A DNA stretch of 64,000 nucleotides from Belnapia moabensis DSM 16746 (GTDB lineage Bacteria; Pseudomonadota; Alphaproteobacteria; Acetobacterales; Acetobacteraceae), in assembly GCF_000745835.1 (NCBI RefSeq), contig NZ_JQKB01000017.1, forward strand, positions 35,459-99,458, written 5' to 3'. This document shows positions 17,497 to 27,928 of the stretch, one piece after another. Every line of letters begins with the position of its first letter. Position 1 is the stretch's first letter. Below the pieces are notes generated by a model. The model was not told where the DNA came from. It made no database searches and worked only from the letters and a program-made list of their open reading frames with translations. The translations under genes and the position numbers were made by a program.

Positions 17497-18237
17497 ATGT
17501 CCATCCGTATCGGCATCGCCGGCATCACCGGCCGCATGGGGCGTCTCCTCACCGAGGAAGTCGCCGCCGCCGGCGCCACCCTCTCCGGCGGCCTCCGCCG
17601 TGACGAACCCGCCGCGCCGCTCTTCGCCGCCAGCGACGTCGTCATCGACTTCACTAACGCCGCCACCGCGGAGGCCCATGCCGCCGCGGCCGTCGCCGCC
17701 GGCGTCCCCCTCGTCCTCGGCTCCTCCGGCCTGTCAACGGCACAGGAAACCGCCCTCGCCGAGGCCGCGCGCAGCATCCCCATCGTCTACGCCGCCAATT
17801 TCGCCACCGGGGTGAATCTCGTCCTCGCCATGGCCGAACGCATGGCCGCCGCCCTGCCCGCCGCGCAATACGATGCCGAGATCCTCGAGATGCATCACCG
17901 CCAGAAGGTGGACGCCCCCTCCGGCACCGCCATCGCTCTCGGCCGCGCCGTCGCCCGCGGCCGCGGCACCACGCTGGAGGAGGCCGGCACCGAAAGCGGC
18001 CGCGACGGCCATTGCGGCGCGCGGGGCACCGGCACCATCGGCTTCGCCGCACTCCGCGGCGGCCAGGTCGTTGGCGAGCACAGCCTGATCTTCGCCGCGG
18101 GCGCCGAGCAGATCGTCCTCACCCATCGCAGCTTCGACCGCCGCGCCTATGCCACGGGCGCCGTCCGCGCCGCGCTCTGGCTCAAGGGCCGCGCCCCCGG
18201 CCTCTACGACATGAGGCACGTCCTCGGCATGGCCTGA
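17497..18237 (+). CDS. dapB: 4-hydroxy-tetrahydrodipicolinate reductase
   Basis: A 246-residue cytosolic enzyme of the diaminopimelate and lysine pathway, reducing the DapA product with NAD(P)H. The dinucleotide-binding motif GIAGITGRMG is at residues 6-15, VVIDFTNA follows, and EMHHRQKVDAPSGTA carries the catalytic His and Lys with the substrate-binding SGTA. The tail SFDRRAYATGAVRAALWL is typical. It is slightly shorter than the E. coli enzyme (273 residues). No other dap gene is nearby. Confidence 0.95.
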   Translation: MSIRIGIAGITGRMGRLLTEEVAAAGATLSGGLRRDEPAAPLFAASDVVIDFTNAATAEAHAAAAVAAGVPLVLGSSGLSTAQETALAEAARSIPIVYAANFATGVNLVLAMAERMAAALPAAQYDAEILEMHHRQKVDAPSGTAIALGRAVARGRGTTLEEAGTESGRDGHCGARGTGTIGFAALRGGQVVGEHSLIFAAGAEQIVLTHRSFDRRAYATGAVRAALWLKGRAPGLYDMRHVLGMA

Positions 18238-18383
18238 ACGGTGTCGAAACAAGCCGTGTTGTGAAACGCGCCCCTTCCGCTTGACCCCCCGCCCCCCGCC
18301 TGCGACACACGCGCGCCCCGATCGGGGTCAGCCAGGCCGGGGTCTGCCGGACCGTTACCCGCGACAAGAGGCCGAACCAAGCC

Positions 18384-19574
18384 ATGCGCGACAAGGGCGA
18401 ATACCTCTTCACCTCCGAATCCGTGTCCGAAGGCCACCCCGACAAGGTTGCCGACCGGATCTCCGACACGGTGCTCGACGCCTTCCTCTCGGCTGACCCC
18501 TATGCCCGCGTGGCCTGCGAGACGCTGGTCACCACCAACCGCATCGTCCTCGCCGGCGAGACCCGCGGCCCCGACAGCGTCACCCCGGCCCTGCTCGAGG
18601 AGCTGGTCCGCGCCGCGGTGAAGGATATCGGCTACGACCAGGAAGGCTTCTCCTGGCGCAACGCCGCCTTCGAATGCCACCTGCATGCCCAGTCCGCCGA
18701 CATCGCCGTCGGCGTCGACGCAGCCGGCAACAAGGACGAGGGCGCCGGCGACCAGGGCATCATGTTCGGCTACGCGACGAACGAGACGCCGGAGCTGATG
18801 CCCGCCCCGCTCACCTTCGCGCACAACATCCTGCGCAAGATGGCCGAGTACCGCCATGCCGGCGACAAGCGCGCCCGCGGCCTGCAACCGGACGCCAAGT
18901 CCCAGGTCACGCTGCGCTACGTCGACAGCAAGCCGGTCGGCGTCACCTGCGTCGTCATCTCGACCCAGCATGACGAGGGCATGGAGCAGGCCGAGATCAA
19001 GGAGCTGCTGCGCCCGATCGTGCGTGACGTCCTCCCCGCCGGCTGGGAGGTGCCCGAGGCCGAGTTCTACGTGAACCCAACCGGCAAGTTCGTCATCGGC
19101 GGCCCGGACGGCGATGCCGGCCTCACCGGCCGCAAGATCATCGTCGACACCTATGGCGGCGCGGCCCCGCATGGCGGCGGCGCCTTCAGCGGCAAGGACC
19201 CGACCAAGGTGGACCGCTCGGCCGCCTATGCAGCCCGCTACGTGGCGAAGAACGTGGTCGCGGCCGGCCTCGCGGATCGCTGCACCATCCAGGTCTCCTA
19301 CGCCATCGGCGTCTCCAAGCCGCTCTCGGTCTATTTCGACCTACACGGCACCGGGCATGACGTGGACGAGGTGAAGCTGGCGAGCGTGGTGCAGGAGATG
19401 GTGAACCTCTCCCCCCGCGGCATCCGCGAGATGCTGCGCCTGAACCGCCCGATCTATGTCCCCAGCAGCGCCTACGGCCATTTCGGCCGCACGCCCAACC
19501 AAGCGAAGGACACCTTCACCTGGGAGCGCACGGACATCCTGGCGCCGGAGCTGAAGCGCGCCTTCGGCCGCTGA
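18384..19574 (+). CDS. metK: S-adenosylmethionine synthetase
   Basis: A 396-residue cytosolic enzyme making S-adenosylmethionine from methionine and ATP. Family motifs are [26 protein letters not shown] and [19 protein letters not shown] (P-loop). The start fits [21 protein letters not shown]. The 146-base leader has a 12-bp palindrome CCCCGATCGGGG (18316-18327) but nothing recognisable as a SAM riboswitch. In alphaproteobacteria metK is often next to trmB, as here, and a terminator separates them. Confidence 0.97.
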   Translation: MRDKGEYLFTSESVSEGHPDKVADRISDTVLDAFLSADPYARVACETLVTTNRIVLAGETRGPDSVTPALLEELVRAAVKDIGYDQEGFSWRNAAFECHLHAQSADIAVGVDAAGNKDEGAGDQGIMFGYATNETPELMPAPLTFAHNILRKMAEYRHAGDKRARGLQPDAKSQVTLRYVDSKPVGVTCVVISTQHDEGMEQAEIKELLRPIVRDVLPAGWEVPEAEFYVNPTGKFVIGGPDGDAGLTGRKIIVDTYGGAAPHGGGAFSGKDPTKVDRSAAYAARYVAKNVVAAGLADRCTIQVSYAIGVSKPLSVYFDLHGTGHDVDEVKLASVVQEMVNLSPRGIREMLRLNRPIYVPSSAYGHFGRTPNQAKDTFTWERTDILAPELKRAFGR

Positions 19575-19598
19575 ACCCTCGCCACGGATCGCGACTTG

Positions 19599-19627
19599 GG
19601 GGTGGTGCCACGGCACCACCCCTTTTT
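19599..19627 (+). terminator. metK terminator
   Basis: GGGGTGGTGCC (19599-19609) pairs perfectly with GGCACCACCCC (19612-19622), followed by TTTTT (19623-19627). The apparent loop is only AC, so the top pair must open. It lies 25 bases after the metK stop and ends 17 bases before trmB. Confidence 0.85.
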
Positions 19628-19643
19628 CATGCCAGGATCGCCG

Positions 19644-20357
19644 ATGACAGCCGAACGCCCGCCGCTCGCCGAGGGCATCCCCGACCGGCTCTACGGCCGC
19701 CGCCGCGGCCACCCGCTCCGCCCCCGCCAGCAGCGCCTGCTGGAGGAAACCCTGCCCCGCCTCCGCCTCTCGCCCGAGCAGGCCGCCGACCCGCGCGCCG
19801 CCTTCGGCACGCCCGTCGAGGCCCTCTGGCTCGAGATCGGCTTCGGCGGCGGCGAACACAGCCTGGCCCAGATCAAGGCCAACCCTAGGGTCGGCTACAT
19901 CGCCTCCGAGGTCTTCGAGAACGGCCTCTGCTCCCTGCTGACCACCCTGGTCCCGGAGGGCGAGGAAGCCACCGCCCCGCTGCCCGGCCATCTCCGCCTC
20001 TGGCCGCAGGACGCCCGCCACCTGCTCGGCCTGCTGCCCGAGGGCGCTCTCGATCGCCTCTTCCTGCTCTTCCCCGACCCCTGGCCGAAGGCCCGCCACG
20101 CCAAGCGCCGCTTCGTCAACCCGACGCTGCTGCCGCTGGTCGCCCGCGCCCTCCGTCCCGGCGCCGAATGGCGCATCGCCAGCGACGACCCGACCTACCA
20201 GGGCTGGGTCGCCGAGGTCATGGCCGAGCAGGCGCTTTTCGACGTCCCCCCGCCCGCCACCGCCCGCCCCGAGGGCTGGCCCGGCACCCGCTACGAGGCC
20301 AAGGCTCTCCGCGAGGGCCGCAGCCCGCTCTACTGGAGCCTGACGCGGCGCGGGTGA
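19644..20357 (+). CDS. trmB: tRNA (guanine-N7)-methyltransferase
   Basis: A 237-residue SAM-dependent enzyme that methylates G46 in tRNA variable loops. The SAM-binding motif is LEIGFGGGEH, and the family motif LFPDPWPKARHAKRR with the catalytic Asp follows; the C-terminal part holds T-R-YE..AL..G. ATG 19644 has AGGA about 8 bases upstream; an upstream in-frame ATG (19629) would lie next to the terminator T-tract. It sits directly after metK, whose product it uses. Confidence 0.95.
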   Translation: MTAERPPLAEGIPDRLYGRRRGHPLRPRQQRLLEETLPRLRLSPEQAADPRAAFGTPVEALWLEIGFGGGEHSLAQIKANPRVGYIASEVFENGLCSLLTTLVPEGEEATAPLPGHLRLWPQDARHLLGLLPEGALDRLFLLFPDPWPKARHAKRRFVNPTLLPLVARALRPGAEWRIASDDPTYQGWVAEVMAEQALFDVPPPATARPEGWPGTRYEAKALREGRSPLYWSLTRRG

Positions 20358-21364
20358 TGCTCCGCCTCCTCGCCCTCGCCTGGCTCGCGACCGTCACCGC
20401 CGCCGCGGCCCAGCCGGTGCCCAACCAGGTCTATCCCATCGGCAAGGCGCCGCGCCCTCCGCCCGGCATCGTCTGGCAGGCCGAGGACGAGTCCGGCCGC
20501 ATCTTGCCGGAAGACAGCCTCCCACCCGGCGGCTGGTACCGCCTGCTCCGCCGCGAGGCGGACGGCACCACCACCCCGCTCGGCGGCCGCTTCGCCATCG
20601 GCCTCGTAGTGATCGTCACCGGCCAGTCCCAGGCAAGCTCCCTCTTCGCCACCGCCCCGGCCGCAGCCGGCGCCTTCCCCGCAACGCATGGTGACCCGCC
20701 CGCCCCGCCCCTCGCCGCCATGCTCCCCGACGAGGCGACGGGCTGGACCACGGCGATCGCCCCGCTCGGCGCCCGCATCCTGCTCGCCGAGTTGGCCCGC
20801 CATTTCGGCCCCGGCATCCCGCTCGGCCTCGTCAACGCCGCCTGGGGCAACAGCAGCGCTGCCATGCTCGCCGACCCCGCCACCCCGGCCGGCGCCCGCC
20901 TCCGCCGGATGGCGGCCCTGCCCGCCTCCGCCGCCATCATCCTCGCCCATGGCACGACGGATGCCCTCGCCGGCACCCCGCCCGCCTCCTATGCCGAACG
21001 CCTCTCCGCCGTCGTGGCGACGCTCCGCACCGCCTCCCCGGCGATGCCCGTCCTCCTCGCCCCGCTCCCGCCGCTGCTCGGCCGCACCACCCTGCTCGGG
21101 AGCGGCCGGCTGGCGATGCTCCTGCCCGGCCTCGCCCGCCGCCAGACCCTCGACCCCGCCCTCGCCCGCCACGCTGAGGCGATCCGCGCTGCCCAGACCG
21201 GCCTCGGCCTCCCCTCCGGCGGCGCGATGGAGGCTATCCTGCCCGGCCTCGACGGCATCCACTGGACGGAGACGGGCGTCCGCCAGGCCGCCCGCGAGGC
21301 CGCCGCCGCCCTTGCCGCCACCCTGCGCAGCGCCGCTTGCACCCGCGCTGGCGGATGCCTATAA
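20357..21364 (+). CDS. Exported SGNH-type esterase (sialate O-acetylesterase-like)
   Basis: A 335-residue protein with a signal peptide (residues 1-18, ending AAAAQ). The SGNH blocks are recognisable: the nucleophile Ser in VTGQSQASS, Gly and Asn in [19 protein letters not shown], and the DGIHW motif near the end with Asp and His. It probably removes acyl groups from a sugar or envelope polymer in the periplasm. The ATG shares one base with the trmB stop. Its stop TAA lies inside the -10 box of the rimP promoter. The final Cys-containing tail is unusual. Confidence 0.72.
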   Translation: MLRLLALAWLATVTAAAAQPVPNQVYPIGKAPRPPPGIVWQAEDESGRILPEDSLPPGGWYRLLRREADGTTTPLGGRFAIGLVVIVTGQSQASSLFATAPAAAGAFPATHGDPPAPPLAAMLPDEATGWTTAIAPLGARILLAELARHFGPGIPLGLVNAAWGNSSAAMLADPATPAGARLRRMAALPASAAIILAHGTTDALAGTPPASYAERLSAVVATLRTASPAMPVLLAPLPPLLGRTTLLGSGRLAMLLPGLARRQTLDPALARHAEAIRAAQTGLGLPSGGAMEAILPGLDGIHWTETGVRQAAREAAAALAATLRSAACTRAGGCL

Positions 21365-21365
21365 T
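21337..21365 (+). promoter_or_regulatory. Sigma-70 promoter of the rimP-nusA-infB operon
   Basis: TTGCAC (21337-21342), a 17-base spacer and TATAAT (21360-21365) make an almost perfect sigma-70 promoter. It overlaps the last codons of the SGNH esterase gene. Transcription should begin near 21372, about 55 bases before rimP. Confidence 0.8.
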
Positions 21366-21396
21366 CCCGGCAGTTAACCTCATCCGCTCTCAGGGG

Positions 21397-21422
21397 GGTG
21401 GCCTTCACGGGCCGCCTTTTTT
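21397..21422 (+). terminator. Leader terminator/attenuator abutting the rimP start
   Basis: GGTGGCC (21397-21403) pairs with GGCCGCC (21410-21416) with one G-U wobble, followed by TTTTTT (21417-21422). It lies inside the short leader after the rimP promoter and ends at the TTG start. It fits an attenuator for the operon; it would also end the upstream transcript. Confidence 0.65.
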
Positions 21423-21426
21423 GTTT

Positions 21427-22023
21427 TTGTCGACCGAACGCCCACAGCACGAAGGCCTCGAGGCCCGCATCGCCGATGCGGTGGCGCCCACCATCGAGCA
21501 TATGGGCTATGAGCTCGTGCGCGTGCAGGTCAGCGGCAAGGAGCGCCCCGTCGTCCAGATCATGGCCGACCGCGCCGATGGCACCCCCTTCCGCGTCGAG
21601 GATTGCGAGGCGATCAGCCATGCCGTCGGCGCCGTGCTCGATGTCGAGGACCCGATCAAGGGCGAATGGTCGCTCGAAGTGTCCTCCGCCGGCATCGACC
21701 GCCCGCTGACCCGCACCAAGGATTGGGTCAACTACGCCGGCCACCTCGCCACGATGGAGCTGATGATCCCGCAGGATGGCCGCCGCCGCTTCCGCGGCAC
21801 CATCCTCGGCGCCGATGCCGAGACCGCCCGCATGCGCCTCGACGAGGGCACCGACATCGCCGTGCCGCGCAGCAACATCCGCCGCGCCAAGCTTGTGCTG
21901 ACCGATGCCCTGATCGAGGCCACCGCCGCCGCGTCCGGCCTGCCCGACCAGGATCTCCCCGACGAAGACGCGGATGCCGGTGACCCGGCACCCGAAGCCC
22001 CCAAGCCCGCCAGGAGGAATTAG
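21427..22023 (+). CDS. rimP: Ribosome maturation factor RimP
   Basis: A 198-residue 30S assembly factor. The family core is present: [18 protein letters not shown] near the N-terminus, [19 protein letters not shown], and [14 protein letters not shown], followed by the SH3-like C-terminal domain and an acidic Pro-rich tail. No ATG precedes the first helix, so the start is probably TTG 21427 (or TTG 21421), inside the T-tract of the leader hairpin. A GGGGGG run lies 5' of the hairpin and would be brought near the start if the hairpin folds. First gene of the nusA-infB operon. Confidence 0.88.
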   Translation: MSTERPQHEGLEARIADAVAPTIEHMGYELVRVQVSGKERPVVQIMADRADGTPFRVEDCEAISHAVGAVLDVEDPIKGEWSLEVSSAGIDRPLTRTKDWVNYAGHLATMELMIPQDGRRRFRGTILGADAETARMRLDEGTDIAVPRSNIRRAKLVLTDALIEATAAASGLPDQDLPDEDADAGDPAPEAPKPARRN

Positions 22024-22027
22024 CGCC

Positions 22028-23569
22028 ATGGCCGTCGAGATCACCATCGCGCGCCCCGAGCTGCTGCAGGTCGCCGACGCCGTCGCCCGCGAGAAGATGA
22101 TCGAGCGCGAGGAAGTGCTCGAGGCGATGGAGGAGGCCATCCAGAAGGCCGGCCGCGCCAAGTACGGGCACGAGAAGGACATCCGCGCCGTCATCGACCG
22201 CAAGAATGGCGAGGTCCGCCTCTCCCGCTGGACCGAGGTCGTCGACCAGGAGCCGGTCGAGAACGAGGCGACGCAGATCCCGCTCCGCATCGCCCAGAAG
22301 ATCAAGCCCGGCATCCAGGCCGGCGAGTTCATCATCGACCCGCTGCCGCCGATCGACTTCGGCCGGGTCAACGCCCAGTCCGCCAAGCAGGTCATCGTCC
22401 AGCGCGTGCGCGAGGTCGAGCGGCGCAAGCAGTTCGACGAGTACAAGGACCGCGTCGGCGAGATCATCAACGGCACGGTGAAGCGCACCGAGTACGGCAA
22501 CCTCATGGTCGATCTCGGCCGCGCCGAGGCCCTGCTCCGCCGCGACGAGACCATCCCCCGCGAGGCCTTCAAGAACGGCGACCGCGTGCGGGCCTATATC
22601 TACGACGTGCGCGAGGAGCCGCGCGGCCCGCAGATCTTCCTGAGCCGCACCCATCCCGGCTTCCTGGCCAAGCTCTTCGCCCAGGAAGTCCCCGAGATCT
22701 ACGACGGCATCATCGAAATCCGCGCCGTCGCCCGCGATCCCGGCAGCCGCGCCAAGATGGCCGTCATCAGCCGCGACAGCAGCATCGACCCCGTCGGCGC
22801 CTGCGTCGGCATGCGCGGCAGCCGCGTCCAGGCGGTGGTGCAGGAGCTGCAGGGCGAGAAGATCGACATCATCCCCTGGTCCGGCGACAACGCCACCTTC
22901 GTCGTCAACGCCCTCGCCCCCGCTGAGGTCACCAAGGTCGTCCTCGACGACGAGGCACGGCGGGTTGAAGTCGTCGTCCCCGATGACCAATTGTCCCTTG
23001 CCATCGGGCGTCGTGGCCAGAATGTCCGCCTCGCCTCGCAGCTCACCCGCTGGGACATCGACATCCTGACCGAGGCCGAGGAATCGGAACGCCGGCAGGA
23101 GGAATTCCGCAAGCGCTCCGGCCTCTTCGTCGAGGCGCTGGACGTGGACGATGTCATCGCCGGGCTGCTGGTGACCGAGGGTTTCACCTCGGTCGAGGAC
23201 ATCATCTCGGTCGAGGACGAAGAACTGGCGGGCATCGAGGGCTTCGACGAGAGCGTCGCCGCGGAGCTGAAGCGCCGCGCCGAATCCTGGCTCGAGCGCC
23301 GTGACGTGGAACTGGACGAGAAGCGCCGCGGGCTCGGTGTCGAGGATGCGGTCGCCGAGATCGGCGGCTTCAACCCGACCCAGCTGGTGGCGCTCGGCGA
23401 GAAGGGTGTGAAGACGCTGGACGACCTGGCCGACCTTGCTTCCGACGAGCTGATCGAGATCGTCGGCGCCGACGCCATGGACGAGGAGACGGCCAACGCC
23501 GTCATCATGGCGGCGCGCGAACACTGGTTCGCCGAGGACGGCGCGAATGCAGACGGCCCCCCAGCATGA
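22028..23569 (+). CDS. nusA: Transcription termination/antitermination factor NusA
   Basis: A 513-residue RNA polymerase partner. It has the N-terminal polymerase-binding domain, S1 domain (about 135-200), KH domains with [15 protein letters not shown] and [13 protein letters not shown], and C-terminal acidic/helix-hairpin-helix repeats ([11 protein letters not shown]..., [13 protein letters not shown] and [15 protein letters not shown]). It begins 4 bases after rimP and overlaps ylxR by 23 bases. NusA may act back on its own leader hairpin upstream of rimP; that is inference from other bacteria. Confidence 0.97.
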   Translation: MAVEITIARPELLQVADAVAREKMIEREEVLEAMEEAIQKAGRAKYGHEKDIRAVIDRKNGEVRLSRWTEVVDQEPVENEATQIPLRIAQKIKPGIQAGEFIIDPLPPIDFGRVNAQSAKQVIVQRVREVERRKQFDEYKDRVGEIINGTVKRTEYGNLMVDLGRAEALLRRDETIPREAFKNGDRVRAYIYDVREEPRGPQIFLSRTHPGFLAKLFAQEVPEIYDGIIEIRAVARDPGSRAKMAVISRDSSIDPVGACVGMRGSRVQAVVQELQGEKIDIIPWSGDNATFVVNALAPAEVTKVVLDDEARRVEVVVPDDQLSLAIGRRGQNVRLASQLTRWDIDILTEAEESERRQEEFRKRSGLFVEALDVDDVIAGLLVTEGFTSVEDIISVEDEELAGIEGFDESVAAELKRRAESWLERRDVELDEKRRGLGVEDAVAEIGGFNPTQLVALGEKGVKTLDDLADLASDELIEIVGADAMDEETANAVIMAAREHWFAEDGANADGPPA

Positions 23570-24209
23570 ACCGGCGGTAGCCGGTGAGGCGGAAGAGGCC
23601 GAGCGTGGCCCACTCCGCCGCTGCATCGTCACGCGGGAGAGCCTGCCGAAGGAGCGGATGATCCGCTTCGTCCTCGGGCCAGATCGCGAATTGGTCCCCG
23701 ATCTCGCCGGCAAGCTGCCGGGGCGGGGAATGTGGTTGTCGGCCAAGGCCGATGTGTTAGAACGCGCCCTGACGCGCGGCGCCTTCTCCAGGGCGGCTCG
23801 CGGCACCGTGAACCCGCCCCCTGACCTTCGCGCGCGGATCGAAGACGGCCTCAGGCGCCGCCTCCGCGATCTCGTCGGTTTCGCCCGTCGTGGCGGCCAG
23901 GCCATCTGCGGCCGGGACTCGGTGCGGGAATGGATGCGGTCCGGCAAGGCCGGGCTGTTGGTGGAAGCCTCCGACGGCAGCCCAAGGGAACGGGCCAGGC
24001 ATGTCGGCGGGTTCGGGCTGCCGGTCGTGGCGCCATTGCCGGCCGATATGCTCGGCGGCATCTTCGGCCGGGACCAGGCCGTCCATGTGGCCATCGCGCC
24101 GGGACGGTTGGCCGAGGCCATCGAGGTGGAAGCCGTACGGCTCGCCGGCATCGCCGGCGCCCCGGCGGAACAGGGAATTTCCCGGCGCGAACCCTCGCGT
24201 CGGCAGTGA
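23547..24209 (+). CDS. YlxR (DUF448) fused to an L7Ae-like domain
   Basis: A 220-residue protein. Residues 20-95 carry the YlxR/DUF448 motif, [19 protein letters not shown], followed by GRGMWLSAK. Residues 105-210 look like an L7Ae/RNA-binding domain: [17 protein letters not shown], then [17 protein letters not shown]. Fusion of the two is common in alphaproteobacteria, while Gram-positives encode ylxR and ylxQ as separate genes. It lies between nusA and infB, as usual. It probably binds RNA; the exact role is not known. It overlaps nusA by 23 bases. Confidence 0.9.
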   Translation: MQTAPQHEPAVAGEAEEAERGPLRRCIVTRESLPKERMIRFVLGPDRELVPDLAGKLPGRGMWLSAKADVLERALTRGAFSRAARGTVNPPPDLRARIEDGLRRRLRDLVGFARRGGQAICGRDSVREWMRSGKAGLLVEASDGSPRERARHVGGFGLPVVAPLPADMLGGIFGRDQAVHVAIAPGRLAEAIEVEAVRLAGIAGAPAEQGISRREPSRRQ

Positions 24210-24252
24210 ACGGACGGCAATGACGTCAGACGGATCGGGTTCGGATCAGCGC

Positions 24253-27048
24253 ATGAGTGACCAGAACGACCAGGATGCGGCGAAGAGCAGGCTGAGCCTC
24301 CGGCCGGCCGGTGGCCGCCTGGAACTGGGCAAGACGGTGGATGCGGGCAGCGTCCGCCAGAGCTTCAGCCATGGCCGCAGCAAGACCGTCCAGGTCGAGG
24401 TTGTGAAGAAGCGCGTGGTCACGCCGGGCACCCGCCCGGCCGCCCCCACGCCGCAGGCCAGCCCCGCCGCGCCCGCCGGCAACCGCCCCGCGGGCGGCTC
24501 CGGCAACCGCCCGCCCGGCGGCCAGCGTCCCGCCTCCGCCTCCGCCGGCGGCCGCCCCCTCACCCAGGCCGAGCTGGCCACCCGCCAGCGCGTGCTGGAG
24601 GAGCAGCGCCGCCTCGAGGCCCAGCGCCAGCGCGAGGAGCGCGAGCGCCAGGCCCTCATGGTCCGCTCCGCCGCCGAGGAGGCCCGCCGCCGCGAGGAGG
24701 AGGAGCGCCGCCAGGCCGAGGAAGAGGCCATCCGCGCCGCCGAGGAAGCCCGCCTCCGCGAGGAGGAGGAGCGCCGCCAGGCCGAGGAGGCCCGCAAGGC
24801 CGCCATCGCCGCCGCCGTCGCCCCGAAGCAGCCCGCCGTTGAGGACGAGCCCCCGGCCGCTCCGGCGCCCGCCGCCGCCGCGCCCGCCCCGGCTCAGCCG
24901 GCCGCCCCCGTGGCGAAGCCCTCGCTGACCCCGGCACAGATCGCCGCTGCCCGTCGCCCCGCCGGCACCGCCCCGGGCGCGCCCGGCGGCGCCGCCTCGC
25001 CGGCTGCCAAGCTCTCGCTCCGCGCCCGCACCGCCGAGGAGGAGGACGAGGCGCGCCGCGCCGCCGCCCGCCGCCCGGGCGGCATCGTCGCCCCGGCCAA
25101 GAAGCCCGCGCTCGCCGCGGTGAAGAAGAGCCTCGGCGGCGCCGACCGCCGCGGCGGCCGCATCGACGTCCAGGCCGCGATCGAGGGCGAGGACGACCGC
25201 AGCCGCTCCATCGCCAGCATGCGCCGCGCCCGCGAGCGGGAGCGCCGCCAGCAGGAGCTCGCCCGCCTCCGCGCCGGCACAGAGCGGGTGGTGCGCGACG
25301 TGGTCCTGCCCGAGACCATCACCGTCCAGGAGCTTGCCAACCGCATGGCCGCCCGTGGCGGCGAGGTGGTGAAGGCGCTGTTCCGCATGGGCGTCATGGC
25401 GACGCTGACCCAGAGCATCGACGCCGACACCGCCGAGCTGGTGGTGCAGGAGTTCGGCCACCGGGTGAAGCGCGTCAGCGAGAGCGACGTGGAGCTCGGC
25501 ATCGAGGGCGCGACCGATGTGGATGCGGACCTGCAGCCGCGCCCGCCCGTCGTCACCATCATGGGCCATGTCGACCACGGCAAGACCAGCCTGCTCGACG
25601 CGCTCCGCAAGGCCGATGTCGCCGCCCACGAGGCCGGCGGCATCACCCAGCATATCGGCGCCTACCAGGTGACGGTGCCGGACGGCTCCCGCGTCACCTT
25701 CATCGACACGCCGGGCCACGCCGCCTTCACCGCCATGCGCTCGCGCGGCGCCTCCGTCACGGACATGGTCGTGCTGGTCGTCGCGGCGGATGACGGCGTG
25801 ATGCCGCAGACCATCGAGGCGATCAACCACGCCAAGGCGGCGAATGTCCCGATCATCGTCGCCATCAACAAGATCGACAAGCCGGGCGTCCGCCCCGAGC
25901 GCGTGCGGCAGGAGCTGCTGCAGCACGAGATCGTGGTGGAGTCCCTCGGCGGCGAGACCCAGGAGATCGAGGTCTCGGCCACGCAGAAGCTGAACCTCGA
26001 CAAGCTGCTCGAGGCCATCACCCTGCAGGCCGAGCTGCTCGACCTCCGCGCCAACCCGAACCGCGCGGCCGAGGGCACGGTGATCGAAAGCCGCCTCGAC
26101 CGCGGCCGCGGCCCGGTGGCGACCGTGCTGGTCCAGAAGGGCACGCTGCACACCGGCGACATCGTGGTCGCCGGCTCCGAATGGGGCCGCGTCCGCGCCA
26201 TGCTCGACGACAAGGCCCGCCAGCTGAAGGAGGCCGGCCCCAGCCTGCCGATTGAGATTCTCGGCCTCGGCGGCGTGCCGACCGCCGGCGAGCCCTTCGT
26301 CGCGGTCGAGGACGAGACCAAGGCGCGCGAGATCTCCGAGTTCCGCCAGCGCAAGCTGCGCGAGAAGTCCTCGGCGGCGGCGACGGCCGGGCGCGGCACG
26401 CTGGCCGAGATGCTGGCCCGTGTGCAGCTCGGCGAGCAGAAGGAAGTCGCCGTCGTCGTCAAGGCCGATGTCCAGGGCTCGGCGGAGGCGATCGGCGTCA
26501 CCCTCGGCCGGCTCGGCAACGAGGAGGTGCGCGTCCGCGTGCTGCACTCGGCGGTCGGCCAGATCACCGAGAGCGACATCCAGCTCGCCAAGGCCTCCGG
26601 CGCCGTGGTCGTCGCCTTCAACGTCCGCGCCACCACCCAGGCGCGGGAGATGGCGCAGCGCGACGGCGTCGACATCCGCTACTACTCGATCATCTACGAG
26701 GTCTCGGACGACATCGAGAAGCTGTACAAGGGCAAGCTGGCCCCGGTGCAGCGCGAGAAGTTCCTCGGCTACGCGCAGATCCTCCAGGTCTTCGAGGTCA
26801 AGCGCATCGGCAACGTGGCCGGCTGCCGCGTGACCGAGGGCGTGGTGAAGCGCGGCTGCGGCGTCCGCCTGCTGCGCGACGGCGTCGTCATCCACCAGGG
26901 CGAGCTGTCCACGCTCCGCCGCTTCAAGGATGATGTCCGCGAGGTCACCAACGGCTACGAGTGCGGCATGAGCTTCGCCAACTACAACGACATCCGCGTT
27001 GGCGACCAGATCGAGTGCTACGAGACGGAGATGGTCGCCGCCACCTAA
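24253..27048 (+). CDS. infB: Translation initiation factor IF-2
   Basis: A 931-residue GTPase that places initiator tRNA on the 30S subunit. The long N-terminal region (about 50-400) is of low complexity, rich in Ala, Pro, Glu and Arg, with repeated [10 protein letters not shown] blocks. The G domain begins near residue 438 with GHVDHGKTS, then DTPGHAAF and NKIDKP. The domain II and C-terminal tRNA-binding parts follow. ATG 24253 ([16 protein letters not shown]) resembles related IF-2 starts; ATG 24220 would add 11 residues and cannot be excluded. Confidence 0.96.
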   Translation: MSDQNDQDAAKSRLSLRPAGGRLELGKTVDAGSVRQSFSHGRSKTVQVEVVKKRVVTPGTRPAAPTPQASPAAPAGNRPAGGSGNRPPGGQRPASASAGGRPLTQAELATRQRVLEEQRRLEAQRQREERERQALMVRSAAEEARRREEEERRQAEEEAIRAAEEARLREEEERRQAEEARKAAIAAAVAPKQPAVEDEPPAAPAPAAAAPAPAQPAAPVAKPSLTPAQIAAARRPAGTAPGAPGGAASPAAKLSLRARTAEEEDEARRAAARRPGGIVAPAKKPALAAVKKSLGGADRRGGRIDVQAAIEGEDDRSRSIASMRRARERERRQQELARLRAGTERVVRDVVLPETITVQELANRMAARGGEVVKALFRMGVMATLTQSIDADTAELVVQEFGHRVKRVSESDVELGIEGATDVDADLQPRPPVVTIMGHVDHGKTSLLDALRKADVAAHEAGGITQHIGAYQVTVPDGSRVTFIDTPGHAAFTAMRSRGASVTDMVVLVVAADDGVMPQTIEAINHAKAANVPIIVAINKIDKPGVRPERVRQELLQHEIVVESLGGETQEIEVSATQKLNLDKLLEAITLQAELLDLRANPNRAAEGTVIESRLDRGRGPVATVLVQKGTLHTGDIVVAGSEWGRVRAMLDDKARQLKEAGPSLPIEILGLGGVPTAGEPFVAVEDETKAREISEFRQRKLREKSSAAATAGRGTLAEMLARVQLGEQKEVAVVVKADVQGSAEAIGVTLGRLGNEEVRVRVLHSAVGQITESDIQLAKASGAVVVAFNVRATTQAREMAQRDGVDIRYYSIIYEVSDDIEKLYKGKLAPVQREKFLGYAQILQVFEVKRIGNVAGCRVTEGVVKRGCGVRLLRDGVVIHQGELSTLRRFKDDVREVTNGYECGMSFANYNDIRVGDQIECYETEMVAAT

Positions 27049-27070
27049 GGCGCCGCCTCCACCCATTCCG

Positions 27071-27110
27071 GGGGCGCGGCGCCGCAGGGTGCCGCGCCCC
27101 TTCGCTTTTT
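27071..27110 (+). terminator. Strong terminator-like hairpin between infB and rbfA
   Basis: GGGGCGCGGC (27071-27080) and GCCGCGCCCC (27091-27100) are perfect complements with a 10-base loop, followed by TTCGCTTTTT. The stem starts 22 bases after the infB stop. As rbfA starts at 27141 with no obvious promoter, it is likely a partial terminator inside the operon. Confidence 0.6.
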
Positions 27111-27140
27111 CAACGGGTTCAAGCCCCTTCGAGGACGCCT

Positions 27141-27554
27141 ATGCCCAAGCATTCCGCCGGCCCCGCCGCCGGCCCCTCCCAGCGCCAGCTGCGCGTCGCG
27201 GAGGAGGTTCGCCACGCCCTCTCCACCGTCTTCGCCCGCGCCGAGTTCCGCGACCCGGACCTTGTCGGCCTGCATGTGACGGTGACGGAGGTCCGCGCCT
27301 CCCCCGACCTCAAGCACATGACCGCCTTCGTCAGCGGCCTCGGACGCGAGCTGCCGGAGGCGCAGATGCGCGCCCTCCGCCGCGTCGCCCCCTGGCTCCG
27401 CACCCAGGTGGCGAAGTCGGTCCGCCTGCGCAGCGCGCCCGACCTGCATTTCCAGCAGGACACTGCGCTCGACTACGCCATGCAGATCGACCGCGCGCTC
27501 CGCCAACCCGAGGTCGCCCGCGACCTCGCCCCGAAGCCGGACGACGAGGCGTGA
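27141..27554 (+). CDS. rbfA: 30S ribosome-binding factor RbfA
   Basis: A 137-residue cold-shock ribosome assembly factor with a KH-like fold. QRQLRVAEEVRHALSTVFAR at the N-terminus, VTVTEVRASPDLKHMTAFVS and the closing motif LRSAPDLHFQQDTALDYAMQ are family features. The stop overlaps the following GTG start. It follows infB at 92 bases, across a terminator-like hairpin. Confidence 0.95.
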   Translation: MPKHSAGPAAGPSQRQLRVAEEVRHALSTVFARAEFRDPDLVGLHVTVTEVRASPDLKHMTAFVSGLGRELPEAQMRALRRVAPWLRTQVAKSVRLRSAPDLHFQQDTALDYAMQIDRALRQPEVARDLAPKPDDEA

Positions 27555-27928
27555 GCGGCACCCTGCCCTCGGGCGAGCCGCGCATCCGCACCATCGCCAT
27601 GCCGGCCGACACCAACCCGGCCGGCGACATCTTCGGCGGCTGGCTGATGTCGCAGATGGACCTCGCCGCCGGCCGCCGCACCCATGGCCGCTGCGCCACC
27701 GTCGCGGTGGAGGCGATGAGCTTCCATGCCCCGGTCCAGGTCGGCGACGAGGTCAGCCTCTATGCCGATGTCATCTCGACCGGCCGCACCTCGCTCCGCA
27801 TCCAGGTCGAGGCTTGGCGCCGCAGCCAGGTCACGGAAGAGAGCGTCCGCGTCACCTCCGCCGTCTTCACCTTCGTCGCGCTCGATGCCACTGGCCGGCC
27901 GCGTCCCGTCCCTCCCGAGGCCCGCTAG
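27551..27928 (+). CDS. Acyl-CoA thioesterase, hotdog fold
   Basis: A 125-residue protein of the YciA/acyl-CoA thioester hydrolase family. RTIAMPADTNPAGDIFGGWLMSQMD holds the catalytic Asp, and VEAMSFHAPVQVGDEVSLYA is the central hotdog motif. It hydrolyses acyl-CoA to free acid; chain preference is unknown. The GTG start overlaps the rbfA stop by four bases, and its stop TAG is followed directly by the truB ATG, so it is embedded in the translation operon, an arrangement with no obvious functional link. Confidence 0.88.
   Translation: MSGTLPSGEPRIRTIAMPADTNPAGDIFGGWLMSQMDLAAGRRTHGRCATVAVEAMSFHAPVQVGDEVSLYADVISTGRTSLRIQVEAWRRSQVTEESVRVTSAVFTFVALDATGRPRPVPPEAR

Noticed and set aside
18238..18383. 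SAM riboswitch before metK
   Set aside because: The leader has a palindrome but no recognisable SAM-I, SAM-II or SAM/SAH core.
24226..27066. 946-codon open frame antisense to infB
   Set aside because: A shadow produced by GC-rich codon use; composition is dominated by Gly, Ala, Asp and Leu with no family match, while infB is certain.
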